Source: Cordia subcordata (lineage: Eukaryota > Streptophyta > Magnoliopsida > Boraginales > Cordiaceae). From it: a stretch of 64,000 nucleotides of DNA. Positions within the stretch are counted from its first letter, which is position 1. Each line of letters begins with the position of its first letter. Under the pieces are notes generated by a model, which saw nothing but the letters and a program-made list of their open reading frames with translations, did no database searches and was not told the origin of the DNA. Shown piece by piece: positions 36,521-48,266 of the stretch. The stretch lies in assembly GCA_028554755.1 (NCBI GenBank), contig JAPTOF010000010.1:6050001-6114000 (forward strand), given 5' to 3'. Position numbers and translations under genes: made by a program.

Positions 36521-37341
36521 TCCATGTTATGTGTTAAATATGTATCTATAGGATCGACAAAAAACCTACCGCCATTGTAATGTCAAGTGGTATATTATTA
36601 CATGTAATAATAGTAATATGGTATGTGACAATTGCCTTTTTAAAATAGTGAACTTTTTGTAATTATTTTCACATTTGATATGTATCTTCCGCCAACCCCT
36701 TCTATAATTATCTTTGTCCGAAGTTTATGATCCCAGAAAGTCACATACAGCAACAGTTCTCCATGACATTTGTGGAGAATTATTATAAATTAATGATAGA
36801 GTATTCTCGTTTAACCATCCGGCTCTAATGATTCTTGAACTCATATCATCAGTGTTTGGGGAATAGTTTAACTACTTAAACTACTCACGAATTTTAAGTT
36901 TTTGTGAATAAATGTCAAAATTGTGATAAAATAATATAAATAATTGATATTTTTAAATCTCATTTGTAATCTTAAAACGTTGCGAGGAAATTCCATCCGA
37001 ATGACTAGGCCTATCCCTTGATGTCCCGACAAATACAACTTGTTACAAATCGTTCTCAATCTAATTTTCCCAAGCTGACTATATACGTACTAAAGGGACA
37101 ATAAACATCAATCTGGTCGGAGTCTACAAAAGCCCAATTGGAAACCCCACAGCTTCAAATAATACATTTCTCTAACGCAAAACAAATGTACAACCATTAC
37201 AAGATATATATTATTTCAAAAATAATTTGGAATATCTCTCCTCTAAGATCATATATACATCTTAAAATCTTATTTAGGACTCAAAATAAATTACATCTAT
37301 CATTCACATCCCTAGTTCTCCATGATGCTTTCTCCAGCTTA

Positions 37342-37571
37342 GGGCCTATTTGGATTAGCTTTTTTTTAGGAACAAGTACTTTTTTTTTCTTGAAAAAGTT
37401 ATATTAAATTTGCAATAACTATTTGATTTAGTTTTTAAAAAAGCTAAAACTCTGAAAAAAGCTCAAATATAACTTTTTTTAGAAGCCAGAATTTTCAGCT
37501 TCTAAAAAAAAATTATTTTTCAAAAGTTATTAAAAAAAACACTTTTAAACAAAGTCAATCCAAACGAGCCC
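37342..37571. mobile_element. Tourist-like MITE, copy 2 (230 bp)
   Basis: Ends GGGCCTATTTGGATTAGC and CAATCCAAACGAGCCC, flanked by TTA (37339-37341 and 37572-37574). It is inserted just past the former G-patch stop codon in segment C; segment B is the empty site (ctccactttactcgtctt near 27500). Confidence 0.9.
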
Positions 37572-37620
37572 TTAGTCGTCTCCCTAGCCGGTAGGGATGA
37601 TCCTACAGCTAGGTCCATTA

Positions 37621-38015
37621 GGCTAACTCCAACAGCTCCCCTATTTTTTTCCCTAAATTTAAGTGATTTGAGTCATTTTCTTATATTTTGGAATCCCCTA
37701 TTTTTAATTTCTATTCCAACAGCTCCCCTATTTTTTATCAAACATTCAGTTTAGGAAATCCCAATTTCAGTTTCACTCCAACAGCTCCCCTATTTTATAA
37801 TGTTGTAGTCTTAAAATTATGGGGATAGGGGATAGGATTTGGGAGTTGGCTTTGGGGATGGAAAAAAACCCCTATATATAAGTATTTTGGTTTGGGATTA
37901 GAAAAAAACCTAAAATTTTGGGAATAAAATAGAAGAGTTGTTGGAGCATTTTGTTACTAATAAAACCCTTAAATATGGGATTTTTTATTTTTTAAGGGAT
38001 TTGTTGGAGTTAGTG
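37621..38015. mobile_element. Second MITE family, 395 bp, inserted in G-patch copy C
   Basis: Ends GGCTAACTCCAACAGCTCCC and (reverse) CACTAACTCCAACAAATCCC, flanked by TTA at 37618-37620 and 38016-38018. The empty site in segment B reads ggtccgctaaagcccc. The core repeats ctccaacagctcccctattt three times. It splits the last codons from the G-patch gene. Confidence 0.88.
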
Positions 38016-39729
38016 TTAAAGCCCCAATAGGTCTCGGTGTTTCCGGCACGAATAAAGTATCCATTTAGTGACTTCCGATAATATCTCATTGGAATATCGA
38101 ATGGTATCCCCTGTACTTTTGCTGGAGTCTTCTCACGTAGAACTTCTTTCTGTATAATGTCGTCCAATTTAGTAGATCGATATCCTAGTTCGAAAGTAAA
38201 TTTTTTCACACTCGTTTCAATAATAAAAGTTGGATGTCCTTCACTACTAAGACCTAAGCCCGTCCCTGGCTTATATCCCATGCTTGTCATCATTTTCATA
38301 ACGCAACCGTTGTCAAAGCAATTCAAATCCTGCAACAAAATATATATTAAGTTAGCTAAAGAAACGATATAATTGATTTTTTTTTCTTTTTTTCTTTTTT
38401 TGCTAAGTAACTATGCAATTTATTCGTGAAGTTACAAATGTTTGAAAATTTTGGTAGATTCCTAGCACATAAATACATATACAAAAATTAATCATTATAA
38501 AGACGTCAAAACCCTTCTACAGATTTTCATATTTAGTAATGATAAGCTCCACACCAATTTTTGTGCAGATTTTAGTGCCCACCTCCCGCACCAAACACTT
38601 ATGTACATGGAGTTTGGACCCCAACAATAAATTACTAGATCAACATAATTATTTTGTTGCATTCGCTGTTTTGAATAATTATATGTTTCTGGTATTATCT
38701 CACATTAATAAGCATAAAATTAAAATTTCTTGACTATATTTTGGCATATATAGAAAGCAAGAATATTCCCAATTTCAAGAAAAGAAAAAAAAAGATGATT
38801 CTGATTTGCTGATTGTTTATCTAATTTTTATATTTTTATAGCAAGAGAAACCAGCTACCATTGCTTGACTAGTGAAAATTTTGTAAAGTTCGATTATCAA
38901 CTAATAAACCCTAAGTTTAGAGCTTTCTCCTAATTAAGGAACACTCAAGAGCGGATCTGAAATATGCTCTCATGTGAGTTGTGCTTCATGGTATATTTAA
39001 CGCAAACAAATAGAGGCCAGTAAATAATATCAAAAAGAATGATCAAATTATCAATTTCATGATCTTGCTTACTTAACCAAAAAAATATACCGCAACATAT
39101 AAATTTTTTGTTAAGAAAAACTAATGAATCAAAAAAACTTTAGAATGAATTAATATAATTCAATTTTGGATTAATTTCTAATTGCTTAAAAGAAAAAAAA
39201 AAGAAGAAGAAATTGAGAGAACCTTTAATCATCAAAACCAAAATAGCAGGTCATGATATATATTATTATTGAGTTTTAGACTAATTAACATTACCTTATC
39301 ATCTGCTTCATATATCTCTTCTTCTTCTTCTTCTTCTTCTTCAAATTCAACTGCTTCATCAAGGCCTTCTTCTTCTCCGGATTCAATGCCCAAAGCTTCT
39401 TCAACCTTTGGAACATCGGTGACGACTATACTAATACTCCACAACAGCAGCACTCGAATTTTCGTATAAAAATCCATCAAACTGTAAATTAATTTTTGCA
39501 GTAAAAACACAACACATTCTTGATAATTAACATTCTCTTCACTTTTAACATGATGATTTTTCTTGCATGCTGCAGCTGGTAGAGCAAGCATACTCATACG
39601 ACCCCGTGAACAACTCTTTAGGTCATTGACTTTTGACATGAAAGAGATGAAATTATAGTTGGTGAGACCACTAAACTTCATAATAAATTTGCAGTTGGAA
39701 AGATTAATCGCCATGAATAGGGAGATCAA
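37985..39729 (-). CDS. Acidic G-patch protein, copy C (C-terminus replaced by MITE sequence)
   Basis: Two exons, 39729-39295 and 38329-37985, phase-0 intron of 965 bp, up to 259 aa. The acidic run before the junction is longer than in B (eleven D/E-rich residues around EEEEEEEEE, then IYEADDK). The G-patch core MTSMGYKPGTGLGLSSEG is identical to that of copy B; the following segment is FELGYRST in place of YGLGYRPT. After TETYWGF the frame runs into the 395-bp MITE and stops, giving NTNSNKSLKK in place of the SGPRIIPTGWEDE-type tail. The old tail lies stranded at 37575-37620, where its Trp codon has become a stop. Met alignment with B favours the start at MAINLSNCKF, five codons inside. It may be a truncated working gene or an early pseudogene. 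Confidence 0.55.
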
Positions 39730-41975
39730 GAAAAAAAGAAAAACAAATTAAAGGGAGTTTTAGATTAGCTTTCTACTAGGCTAGACGCGCAAAAATATAT
39801 TTATATTAGCGTCAAAAAACAACATGCATGTTTGGGATGGGTTTAATATATTAATTTTTTTTTTCCCAAAAGGAAAAGATAAAAAAGGAAAGTAACAATT
39901 CCAAGAATGAGAGGCATAAAGAATCCTTATATCACAGTATTGGAAACTTTCCTTCAAAGAAAGTTTCCAAATAAGCAAAAAGAAACAGAGAACCGACTAA
40001 TTTGCCTTGCCTTGTGTTTTTTGGCATTGACTGAGGTTAATTTTCCTTTCCTTTTCTTTTTTTTTTTTTCTAAAACTGTTTTTGTGACCACGTTGTTAAA
40101 TATGTCACAGCTTTTAATGTTGCATCATGAATTTTAATTTAATAATCATTATTTTAAAATATTTAGGTTAATTAAATTAATTAGTTCATGATATATACCT
40201 TAGTATATTAATTTAAGTTTGTTTTTATCTTAATTAAAATGAGTACAATTGCTAGGATTAATTTCGGTAAACTTGTAAAATAGTATTGACTACTATAAAT
40301 ATTTTGAAAGAATGAAGATTAATTTTAAAAATATTGAAGACTAGTTTAAATATATTTTAAACAAGTGTGGTAATATATAGGAACCTTTATGTAATTAATT
40401 CTTTTCTATAATAAAATTGTTATACAGCATTCAATGAGGATTAGATTTTCATTATTAAAGTATTTCTCATGCAAATTCTCTGTTGCTCTAATTAATTGAT
40501 TATATTTTATTTTCTAATTATTAATGTAGCAGAACCTTTTTTTGTCAATTATATATATGTGTGTGTATTGCTCTAATTATAATTAATTTGTTGCTCGAAT
40601 TACATATGTAGCATAATTGGTAAAGATACGTAACTCTCACGATACCTTTTTTTTTTTTGGGCGAAATAACTCTCATGATAGTAATACTCTTTTCTTTTTT
40701 CTATTCTAAATCTTTTGATGTAGGAAAAATTGAAAGGTCCTCAATGTTATCATATTTTTTATAATTAGTCCTTGTCACTTGAAAATATTCAAGTTAATAC
40801 TCAATGTCTCACAAGCATGTCAAATTATCGAAAATGCTCAAATTTGTTTTCAATATTCTACAAAATAATTTAAATTAGTCTCCTAGATAAGCAAAATAAT
40901 GGGGACTAATTTAAATAAATTTATAAAACTTTAAGGACTAGTATGAATTTTTTGAAGCAATAGAAACTAATTTAACTATATTTTAAAATATTGAAGATTA
41001 TTTTGAACTTTTCTAAATAATAAAAACTAACTTAAAATTAAACAACAGCTTTAAAAACCTTTTCAAAATTAACTCTATCATATATTTAATTTACGATGCT
41101 CGTACTATGCCTAGGATTAGAATTTGCGATAGTTTCGGCTTGACGATGCTTGAAGTGAAAGATCCCAAGACGTATTTCAGTTGAAACGGTGCCTGAAGTG
41201 AAAGATTCCCATGTTTCTTTTTTGCCCTTTTTGACTTTGATCCAAAAGATTCCTATATTTATGTTCTAAAGATAACATATCTCACCTAATTAGAAATTGT
41301 ACATGAATGTGTAGGATGGTTATAGATTCAATTATGCAGCAGAGAAGTAACGTAATCAATCTTTAAGTAATTTATTTACAGTACAAACATACTAACAATT
41401 TAGTATAAAAGACTACTTCATACTAACAATTTAGTATAAAAGACTACTTCTTGAGCTTGTTTAATTAAATTATATCTTATCCAATAATGTAAAGACGAGA
41501 CAAGGAGACGATGCTCTACAGTATTCACATTGAGACCAAGAAGGATCAAGACCAAGAGATGATTATGGCAAATACAACAAGAGAGTATTGTGCCAAAGAT
41601 TATTCTTATGCAAGAGAGAATATATGCTTAATATACTATCTTTGTGCATTATGTGGTATATAATACCTCTATTTATACGCTTAATTCTAATCGAATTAGG
41701 TAGCTTCAACAATAAGTGCAGGTTTTCTGTATTAAATTTAGATAACTCTTGCTGAATTGATTTAGATAATTTATGTGACACTCAATAGACTTGTTTGTTT
41801 TCAAACAAAAACCCATTAAACTTGGACCATAAATAAGTTAATGGGCGAAATTCCAACACAGTGATCATTATCATATAAGCTTAATAGGGAGGTTAAATAA
41901 GGAACATAGAATTAAAAAAAAAAAAGGAAGGAGAATTCTGCCTATTTGAGATGTTGTGATAGATTCATTACTAGC
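39730..41975. other. Non-coding part of segment C
   Basis: Matches segment B upstream of its G-patch gene. Contains a perfect two-copy 31-bp tandem repeat (41388-41449, catactaacaatttagtata...). No gene recognised. Confidence 0.5.
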
Positions 41976-41978
41976 TTA

Positions 41979-42207
41979 AAAACCTGTTTGAATTGACTTG
42001 TTTTAAAACAAACACTTTGTTTTTCCTGAAAAACATACATTGTTTTTGTAATAACAACTTGGTTTGGCTTTAAAAAGGTTGAAATTTTGAAAATGCTCAA
42101 ATATAGTTTTTTTTAAGAGTTAGAACTTTTAACTTCTAAAATAAATACTTTTAAAAAAAATTAATAAAAAATGTTTTTTTTAAAAAAAAACTAATCCAAA
42201 TGAATAC
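41979..42207. mobile_element. Tourist-like MITE, copy 3 (diverged, about 229 bp)
   Basis: Starts aaaacctgtttgaattgac after TTA and ends ctaatccaaatgaatac before TAA, with internal sequence like copies 1, 2 and 4 (tttgtaataac, tttggct, gctcaaatata). Segment B has the empty site near 30890 (catgtttaactcc). Older than the other copies by divergence. Confidence 0.75.
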
Positions 42208-43948
42208 TAAATCATGCACAATTGCCAAGCGTCACCGTGTGGGCCTGAGTGTGACCGATCAGTTAGCCATCAGACGGATAAGGTGAAACATGACTAAGGT
42301 GTTTAGTTATTACTAGTTTAAATTTTGTTTGAGATTCAGGTTTAATTTAAAAAAAAAAACTAAAATAAAATTTGGCCAAGAAAAAGTACGTGAGGTGTTT
42401 AATTACGAACATTATTGCATTTTAGAGGATCTAAGGTGGAGCTTTAAAAAATTACCAATGATGCTGCATTTTCTCAAATTGAATTTTATAACCAACAATC
42501 TATATATATTTATTTATAATCAAAGATTAAATATATTATATAAACAAAATTAAAAACTTAAAAAACTAAAGAAATTAAAATTAAAAGTAGAAATTTTTAA
42601 AAATCAAAAGACTGGGAGGTTTAAAGATCAAAAATTAACATTAAAGTAATTTAAAAATTGAAAAATTAAAAAATACAAAATACAAAAAATTAAGAAGTTT
42701 TGAAACAAGAAAAAAAATAAATATTAAAAACAGATAAATAAAATTATAAATAGTACTTTAAACCACAATTTTAACCAAACAAATCACAAGTTGCTTATTC
42801 ATCAAACAGCATTTTTTTAATTTTTATCAAACAGCAAAATAAATTTTTTCAACAGTATATTTGAATCGAAAACTTTTTTAACAGCAATAACAGATTGTAA
42901 CAGTAATGTCAAACTGACCTTAAGTGGACTGGGGATCTACTGAATTTTTGGAATTGAGATTTGTTAAAATACTTGAGAATGTTGAGGGCTTTGAGCTTAC
43001 AAAAGCCAAGGGACATGACCAATAAACTTCTTGAAGTAGTTAGCTTCATAGTTTCCTAGTTAGTGTAATTAATGTAGCGTAGTCTGCCTTTTATTAGAGT
43101 AGCCCCTAAATAGAATTTAATTTCCAAGCAAATATTACTTTTTCTTTTTAGCCAAAAATAAATAAAGAACTTGCATATGGCAAAATTGTTTGACGCTAGA
43201 GACTCGGTATTGCTAATTAGAAGAAGGAACTTAGAAAAAGATATTAAGCAACCACTAGCTAGTTTTAGTAAGAACAACTTGGTTGTCTAACCGACAACCA
43301 TCATGTAGGGTTATTAGGACAATCAATTCGACAATCACCTCAACTAGAATCATTAGGATCGAATTCTTCAAATCGAATCGTTCAAAGGAAAAAAGAAAAA
43401 GAAAAAGAAAAAAAGAGTCCATCATGTATTTGGAGGTAGTGAGAGGTAATTATCGAACTGAAAACTTACCCTTACTTTAATCATTATATATGTGTGCATT
43501 TACCGTTTTCACGCACAACAACTGCAACACCCTACCCATCACTACGCGTCAAGCTTCCCATCCTTAGCCAGTTGGCCTCCATGACAATCGCCATAACATC
43601 ATATGGAACCCTTAGGAATCAGCTAAACGCTCTCTTCAAACCCTAATTATTAATGTATGCAGTAACTCTTTTGTGTTGTAGAGGAAGGGATTGAATGATT
43701 TCGATCTTCACATTGTATTGAATAATTAAAATTTATAAACAAATAATATAAGTGTAGTGTAAGAATCGTGGGGAAAAAAAATTATTGGAGATTGATATTT
43801 CTCGTTATATGGTTGGACATTTCACATTTTATTTTTCGTCTCGTCATCCTGCAACCTCTAGTTCTTGCCATTGTAAGACTATGATATCCCGAAACTGTAG
43901 TTTCTTTTTTTTTTTTTTTTGGTCAAAACGATAATAGTTGTTGAAAGT
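42208..43948. other. Non-coding part of segment C
   Basis: Matches B 30.93-31.9 kb and 33.1-33.75 kb. Holds the inverted relative (about 42720-42930) of the dispersed element seen at 11930 and 15465. No gene. Confidence 0.5.
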
Positions 43949-43950
43949 AG

Positions 43951-44037
43951 TCAAAGTCACGGAATTGGTAAGAAAATAGTCAAAGTCACGGAATTGGTAA
44001 GAAAATAGTCAAAGTCACGGAATTGGTAAGAAAATAG
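43951..44037. repeat. Three 29-bp tandem repeats
   Basis: tcaaagtcacggaattggta plus agaaaatag, three copies starting at 43951, 43980 and 44009. Segment B has one copy at 33765. Confidence 0.96.
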
Positions 44038-44945
44038 TTCGCACTAATAAAAGAAATACCAAACACATTCAAGGGGTCTAGACACACATTAACCAAAAAA
44101 AACAAAGGGACAAACTCATAGGCCCAACTGGCCCAGAGCAGTTGGACCAAACTACCTAGGCCCAACAATGTAAATTAACCTATAAACTTCTTTTGTTGTG
44201 AAGTTAACGTACAAATCATTTCAACTAACTGGATACATTAGAATAATGTACTAGTTGCAAACTTTTGCACAAAAGAGATAATCGTTTCTTCAATATATAA
44301 TCATATGTTTAACCTGATAAGTGATAATTTTTATCGGGGTAAATAGTATCTTACCCTTATTATAATTTTTTATAAGTGTACACTACTTCTTTCTTGTACG
44401 TATATTAAATAGAAGATACTAATTAACGTCACTGGCAAGACCGAAATATAAAAGATTGATGGACGAGCGAAGCGAATAAAATAGCAAGAGTAAGAAACAT
44501 ACAGAAATCATTTAAAAGAAAATGGAAGCAAAATTCTGATGGATGCAAATAAAAGTAATTAATTTCACATTTTGAAAGGGTAAAGAGAAACATTTTTGCA
44601 AATTCAAGATTAAAATTTGCATGCCAAATCAACTATTTTTGATGCGTGAGAGTTCTAAACCAGTTATATCACTATCCTCCTATTAGTCATAAAAGCTTCC
44701 ACGAAAAATTAGTAGGAAACTAGAGATCTAAACTAGGGATGATTTAAATCATCTTATTCCTCTTTCTACATCTTCGAAAGCCAATCCTCAAGAACTATGT
44801 TGGGTTATGACTTAAAGTCTAAGCCCATACAAATTAGGAAATAATTTTAATGAGAATTAAAATTCTAGTTATGGTAAGAGTCTTAATTATGGTAGGATTG
44901 ATAGATGAGGAAATCCTTTGTCTTGAAGGACAAGGAAATCTCTTC

Positions 44946-44953
44946 TATAAATA
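44946..44953 (+). promoter_or_regulatory. TATA box in the left LTR
   Basis: TATAAATA, about 150 bp into the LTR. The matching right-LTR site (about 46446) reads TTTAAATA. Confidence 0.6.
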
Positions 44954-45009
44954 GGACTCTTGTATTAGTTGTATAAGGTGTGCCTTAGGACCACACCGCA
45001 TGGGGGTAT

Positions 45010-45284
45010 GGGTGAGAGAGAGAGCCTGAGAGCATCAAGAGTATCTTATATTCGTTCTAGTCCTGTTAAGGATAGAACCATTATAAGAACTCTGTGGGGA
45101 ATGGTTTAGACTTTTCTGTCCGTGTAAAAAGTCATCACCTGAGTTAGGGTAAGAGAGAGAGAGCCTGAAAGCATCAAGAGTATCTTATATTCGTTCCAGT
45201 CCTGTTGAGGATAGAACCATTATAAGAACTCTGTGGGAAAGGGTTTAGACTTTTCTGTCCGTGTAAAAAGTCATCACCTGAGTT
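45010..45284. repeat. 137-bp tandem duplication inside the left LTR
   Basis: gggtgagagagagagcctga... recurs 137 bp later as gggtaagagagagagagcct. The right LTR has one copy, which accounts for nearly all of the length difference between the LTRs (644 against 517 bp). Confidence 0.92.
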
Positions 45285-46814
45285 GTAATCCCATTATTGT
45301 TGAATAGTGGAATTTATCCCAGAGGGGATCGTGGACGTAGGCAGAGGGCCGAACCACGTTTAATAGTGCGTATTCTTTTCTCGTTACCCGTGTTTTAATT
45401 CCGCTGTGAGAGTGTGTGTTACGCGTCCTGATTTCCCAACAAGTGGTATCAGAGCCTGGTTGGAGGGAGGGCGCTGATTTGCACGAAAAACGAAAAAGAA
45501 ACGCCGAAGAGGAGTAAAAAAAAATTCGCTGATCTTCTTGTCACGTTTGGCAGCATTTCCGAAGTCCGATCGATGATCCGTTTGTTGCTATATTTTCTTC
45601 TCAGAGAGGAGAGTAAGCTACTAAAATTTCGTGATGATCCGACGGTTGGATTGTGAGATACAAGCAAGTCAAGTTTTGTGAGTTTGTGGTCAAACAATCA
45701 AATAGAAGGTTTGACCAGTGGGCTGCAGGGGTTTGACCGCGTTGACTGAGGGTCTCCTCACTGTTTTCTGACATCCTGAGTTCATTTTTTAGGTCCGTTT
45801 TGCCAAATTTCTTGATGTATCATGGGTAAGCCTTGAAATTGGGTAAAACAATGAAGTGGTGATGAAATTCTGCGAAAGTCTTTGAAACATTGTGCGAGCA
45901 AACACATTTAGCCGACTAGTGAACAAACTTCTAGAGGAGAGAAGTTTGGATGAGTAGACTAGTTGAAGAAGGTTCGATTCGAGGGAGGAGTCACGCGAAG
46001 AGAGTCTACGTAGCTGAACAATCAGAGTCTTGGCCAGACGACTGATAAGGAATGCTACTGCTGGAAGAGAAGACCACGTCCGAGATGCCTTGTGTTGAGG
46101 GAGGACGCAAACAACCTCAAGAGGTCGAGGTTATACGGCACGAAAAGGGATGTTGGGGATGACTCCGAAAACTTGCTAGGATGTGTTGGTAGCTGTAGCC
46201 GTGAAGAGTGTTGTCGAGCGAGGGCTCCAGCATGAAGACTATGAAGAGGTTCCAGTTGCGGCAAAGAAGCTTCAGACTTTTCGCCAAGAGAGGAATTTGT
46301 TGGGTTATGGTTCAAAGTCCAAGCCCATATAAATTAGGAAAGAATTTTAATGAGAATTAAAATTCTAGTTATAATAAGAGTCTTAATTATGGTAGGATTG
46401 ATAGATGAGGAAATCCTTTGTCTTGAAGGACAAGGAAATCTTCTCTTTAAATAGGACTCTTGTATTAGTTGTATAAAGTGTGCCTTAGGAGAGTGCCTTA
46501 GAGCCACACCCCATGGGGTGTGGGTGAGAGAGAGAGCCTGAGAGCATCGAGAATGTCTTATATTCGTTTTAGTCTTGTTGAGGATAGAACCATTATAAGA
46601 ACTCTGTGGGGGAGGGTTTAGACTTTTCTGTCTGTGCAAAAAGTCATCACCTGAGTTGTAATCATTATTATTGAATAGTGAAAATTATCCCAGAAGGGAT
46701 CGTGGACGTAGGCAGAGGGCCGAACCACGTTTAATAGCGCGTATTCTTTTCTCGTTACTTGTGTTTTAATTCTACTGCGTGAATGTGTGTTTTGTGTCCT
46801 CGATTTTCCCAACA

Positions 46815-48028
46815 AACTATTTAAGGAACTCAATCAATCACACGGGTCCTGGATATCTCCATTCATTGTCTTGTCCCACTATTTTGGAAATCCATTCCGA
46901 ATTTCAACTCATTATTTCATCATATGTATATTTATTAAGATCCACACCCAATTTTAACACAACGGGAACCACCTTTCTATAGCTTTTACATGGTAATTCT
47001 TATTGAACAGAGCCAGAGAAATTTCAAAATACGTATTTAATTAATTCTACAAATGTTATTTTGGATCATATTTTGATAGAATTATGTAAAAGTGATAAAT
47101 TTTTTGGCCCCACCCGTGGTTGCATGATTAGATAGATTGCCAACCAAACAAAGAATCTTATCTTGGGAAATGCAGATTGCTCTGGGATATTGTGCTTTTG
47201 GCATGATTGAACGCAGGAACAAGGAACCATCTATTTTCTGAGTGAGGCTTTTTCAATGTATTCGTAAAGGAGGTCCTAAAATGGAGAAGGGACAACAAGA
47301 TGGATCAAGTGGGAGCATGAATGAATTACAAGAAAATGTGGATAGAGCAATTTGCAAAATCTTGCAATTAAATTATTATTTCATGTAGCCTTTTTTTCCA
47401 ATTTTTTTTATGTATTTATTTCTTGTATTTAATGAATTGTCTCCCTACCTGATAAGTTTTTGTATTACCTCTTATACTAAGATTTATAATATAACAATTA
47501 TTAAGATTAATATATTATTTAAAACATAACTTAGTGAATTTTAAATGTAGTGGACTATCAATTTCTTTATTAGAACTTTAGTCAGTAAGATTTTATAATG
47601 TTTGCGTTGATTTTTGTGTAATAATAGTGTTATATAGAAGGAGATAGACAATATCTTAGGCATTATTTCTTTATAATTTTTATGCCATGAAAGTGCAATG
47701 GGTGACTTAAGATGCCAAAAGGAAGTTTAGATATTCAATGTATTGTTTTTGGAAGGGATCAATAAATTCTTCTATGTACTTAAAATGTATTTGGAAATAA
47801 AAATTCTTTTTTTTTCTATTTTAATACATAATGCATATATTGTAACCTAATGAGTAATAAAAAGGTTGAATATATATAATACACAAACATACATACATAC
47901 TTATTTTTAAATAAAATATCTTATTAAAAATATTTTCATTAGCTTTTTGAGCAAAAAATTTGTTGACTTAATCCCCCTACATTGGATTTCTGGTCTTGCC
48001 ACTGCATGCAGGCTATCTATCACATTTA
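46815..48028. other. Distal part of segment C
   Basis: Matches the end of segment B from about 47090. Sequence from about 47400 to 48420 has no counterpart in B and is probably inserted. No gene. Confidence 0.5.
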
Positions 48029-48263
48029 GGGCCTGTTTGGATTAACTCTTTTTTTTTTTAAGAAAAAAACACTTTTTTCATGAGAAAAGCGTATTATTTT
48101 TGTAATAACTATCTGGCTTGGTTTAAAAAAAAAGTTAAAACTCCGAAAAAAATTCATTTACAACTTTTTTCAAAAACTAAAATTTTCAACTTTTTGAAAA
48201 ATCATTTTTTTTACAAAAACTGTTAGAAAAAATGCTTTTAAAGAAGTCAATCCAAACGAGCCC
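48029..48263. mobile_element. Tourist-like MITE, copy 4 (235 bp)
   Basis: Ends GGGCCTGTTTGGATTAAC and GTCAATCCAAACGAGCCC, flanked by TTA at 48026-48028 and 48264-48266. Confidence 0.9.
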
Positions 48264-48266
48264 TTA

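Larger units (their letters stand above)
44798..46814 (+). mobile_element. TRIM-like non-autonomous LTR retrotransposon, 2017 bp
   Basis: Left LTR 44798-45441 and right LTR 46298-46814, both TGTTGGGTTATG...CCCAACA. A perfect 5-bp target duplication AACTA lies at 44793-44797 and 46815-46819. Two bases after the left LTR is TGGTATCAGAGCC (45444-45456), a primer site for initiator-tRNA-Met. A purine-rich tract (aagagaggaa) precedes the right LTR. The internal part is only 856 bp and has no plus-strand gag or pol, so copying would need enzymes supplied elsewhere. The minus-strand ORFs here are chance. Confidence 0.94.

Noticed and set aside
45449..46639. Minus-strand ORFs inside the TRIM-like element
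   Set aside because: Antisense to the LTR element, no domain; the element itself has no gag or pol.
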